The notes beneath the pieces are model-generated. The model saw only the letters and a program-made list of their open reading frames with translations. It was not told the origin of the DNA and did no database searches. A DNA stretch of 64,000 nt from Schistocerca nitens (taxonomy: Eukaryota > Arthropoda > Insecta > Orthoptera > Acrididae). The position numbers and the translations under genes were made by a program. Below are positions 62,753 to 64,000 of this stretch, in pieces. Numbering within the stretch: position 1 is the stretch's first letter; each line of letters opens with the position of its first letter. The DNA lies in the NCBI RefSeq assembly GCF_023898315.1, contig NC_064622.1, positions 75,588,387-75,652,386 of the forward strand, given 5' to 3'.

Positions 62753-63715
62753 TTTTTTTATTTACCTTATACAATACCCTTACATAGTTCCTGTTACGCT
62801 GAGATGTCTTGCTGCTCGCCGCTATTGACGACAGTGATGTGCGCGCCGTACGACATGACCTCCGAGTTTTCATTACGCCTCACTGAAACTCCAGAGACTG
62901 GGTTAGCCATGGCTATACACGACAATAAATTTATAGTTGCAACTTCCTTCTCTATGTGAAGCGGTTTTCGCGATCGAAGTACACCTTTCCAGAAGCAATG
63001 TAATATGACCAAGCCAGGACTGGTTCCTGTTGAGGATTCAGACACCCAACACACGCCAGCTACACAGTATGTCACGAATATCCAAGTACAATTCCTTGGT
63101 GATTCATCTGTGACAAAAACGAGCAGCACGCTAAATCCCCAACCAGCACATTAGCATGGTAGGCTTTTATGCCCTCATTTCTCTCGTCTAGGGCACCATT
63201 AGAGTCAAATGCTCACAGGTTCACCCCGACTTGCAAGACAACGATACCGGCGCAGCTCTGCAAAAACTATACTGCCCATATTCACCCTCGAAATCGCGCA
63301 ATATACCACAATCGTGCAGTGCACTGACGCGTGCCTGCAAGCATTGGTATGAACGTCTCACGAACTGGTTGTGGCCGCTATGGAGCGTATCACGACCTCT
63401 CAGAACGCTTCTAAGAGCACGTTCTTGTATGCGCCCGTTTGTGCGACGTCTCGTCACTCATCCTTATCCCTTAACATGGACACCAGATAGGAAAGGACAA
63501 AAACATTGCTCATGAAAAGGTAGTGTCTCCTACTCCATCGACATTGGAGATCGCGAACATAAACAAAAAGAGGATAGCAGCAGTAAATTCTTATGCAAGA
63601 CAACGCAGCGTGTTAATACTTTAGCAATCTTAATCTATTAATGTAACGATTATTGTTCCCCGAACAAAGGTTCATATATTTGCCTATTCTACTATGTACA
63701 TTTCTTACACTACTA
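60429..63715. other. No gene recognised; possible retrotransposon internal region
   Basis: Over 3 kb between the pol fragment and the LTR, where an env gene or 3' UTR could be expected in Gypsy-type elements. Frames here are short (118 codons minus at 61964; 115 plus at 62612; 111 minus at 63129; 78 minus at 63457) and show no motif that I can assign. An A-rich stretch at 61020-61190 yields a false hydrophobic frame on the minus strand. Confidence 0.35.
62694..62762. repeat. (TTTA)n microsatellite
   Basis: About 70 bp of TTTATTTATTTA with two one-base irregularities. It accounts for the FIYLFIYL run in a plus-strand frame. Confidence 0.97.
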
Positions 63716-64000
63716 CTATTCTACGAACTCCTTTATGTGAGATATGTGGTGGAGTCCTATGGACTTCTTTCCTTTCAGCGTCTCCAATTCATAAGCATTG
63801 TGGTGAGCTGCTCTCCTTATACGGTACGGGCCGTTGTAAACAGAATAGAATTTTTGGCATTTCATTTTTTGTTTGTTCGAAAGTCGGAAAGACTTAACGA
63901 GCACCTTTTGTCCAATTTGGAAGTGTCGTAGACGAGCTCCCCTGTCGGCACGTCTCTTCCTGACCTCTGCTGCAGCCCGTATCCTCTTGAGAGCCAAATC
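63716..64000 (-). CDS. Gypsy-type pol polyprotein, C-terminal end (continues beyond the window)
   Basis: The last 93 or so residues of a pol polyprotein, open to the window edge. After a basic stretch (RKRRADRGARLRHF) comes FQIGQKVLVKSFRLSNKQKM, then KFYSVYNGPYRIRR, AYELETLKGKKSIGLHHISH and the stop. This is the integrase C-terminal region of Gypsy (Ty3-like) elements (GDKVLVK-x-K..GPY-I..N-Y-L then HHVSHLK). Integrase joins the retroelement's DNA ends to the host genome. Intact as far as it goes. Whether it belongs to the same element as the LTRs at 57.9-60.4 kb cannot be decided from this window. Confidence 0.72.
   Translation of the reverse strand, partial: DLALKRIRAAAEVRKRRADRGARLRHFQIGQKVLVKSFRLSNKQKMKCQKFYSVYNGPYRIRRAAHHNAYELETLKGKKSIGLHHISHIKEFVE

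Noticed and set aside
62612-62959. 115-codon plus-strand frame with a hydrophobic segment like a membrane protein
   Set aside because: The hydrophobic part is the (TTTA)n repeat; the rest has no homology that I recognise.
1-64000. CRISPR array, bacterial operon, prophage or plasmid genes
   Set aside because: No spaced identical repeats, no ribosome-binding-site-led gene clusters; all assignable proteins are eukaryotic mobile-element proteins.

Overview
The window looks like non-coding, repeat-packed DNA from a large insect genome. An orthopteran of the locust or grasshopper type is most likely. The basis is the sheer number of old and young transposable elements, the absence of any intact host gene, and a tRNA-derived SINE present 13 times, which I recognise from memory as typical of Schistocerca-like genomes. 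The species is an inference; the repeat content is read from the sequence. I found no rRNA, CRISPR, operon or convincing host exon. Every protein-like reading frame that I can assign belongs to a mobile element.

Layout. 1-9 kb: a 5'-truncated LINE (1.9-3.5 kb, minus), two decayed LINE pieces (5.1-6.4 kb), a 59-bp tandem duplication and a fold-back repeat (7.9-8.3 kb). 9-14 kb: four SINEs (8905, 10269, 10878, 11253), all with clear target-site duplications (TSDs), and a 2-kb LINE copy. 15-19 kb: two fold-back elements, the second with tRNA-like sequences in both arms, plus microsatellites. 22-24.5 kb: a stack of nested insertions built on a second tRNA-SINE family. 25.2-28.2 kb: a second fold-back element with tRNA-like arms, then a complete but inactivated mariner. 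28.7-33.5 kb: a long LINE with ORF1, endonuclease, reverse transcriptase (RT) and RNase H, interrupted by a solo LTR. 33.8-35.3 kb and 54.6-56.2 kb: two complete copies, in opposite orientation, of one IS630/Tc1/mariner-type transposon with an unusually wide catalytic spacing. 36.3-39 kb: Tc1 and mariner relics facing each other, with SINEs. 41.8-45.6 kb: LINE relics, one split by a second solo LTR. 50.5-51.4 kb: an inverted pair of composite SINEs. 52-57.9 kb: mariner and Tc1 relics with SINEs in them. 57.9-60.4 kb: a nearly perfect 2.5-kb palindrome. 63.7 kb to the end: the C-terminus of a Gypsy-type pol.

The most striking object is the palindrome at 57895-60428. I read its arms as two LTRs of one retrotransposon, tail to tail, separated by only 24 bp containing one tRNA primer-binding site. 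That is neither a provirus nor a solo LTR. It fits an aberrant reverse-transcription product (self-primed fold-back of LTR plus primer-binding site) or an autointegration product, but an assembly artefact must be excluded first. The second theme is tRNA-like DNA: two otherwise different fold-back families carry an inward-facing tRNA-like module about 181 bp from the left tip, and at least four independent insertions in the window have landed inside tRNA-like modules.

Nothing suggests that these elements cooperate as a pathway. They parasitise each other's space, and nesting gives a relative order of events. Some GC- and CpG-rich islands (about 1.3-1.8, 16.9-17.65, 24.6-25.0 and 56.6-57.1 kb) do not look like transposons and are the best candidates for host regulatory DNA.
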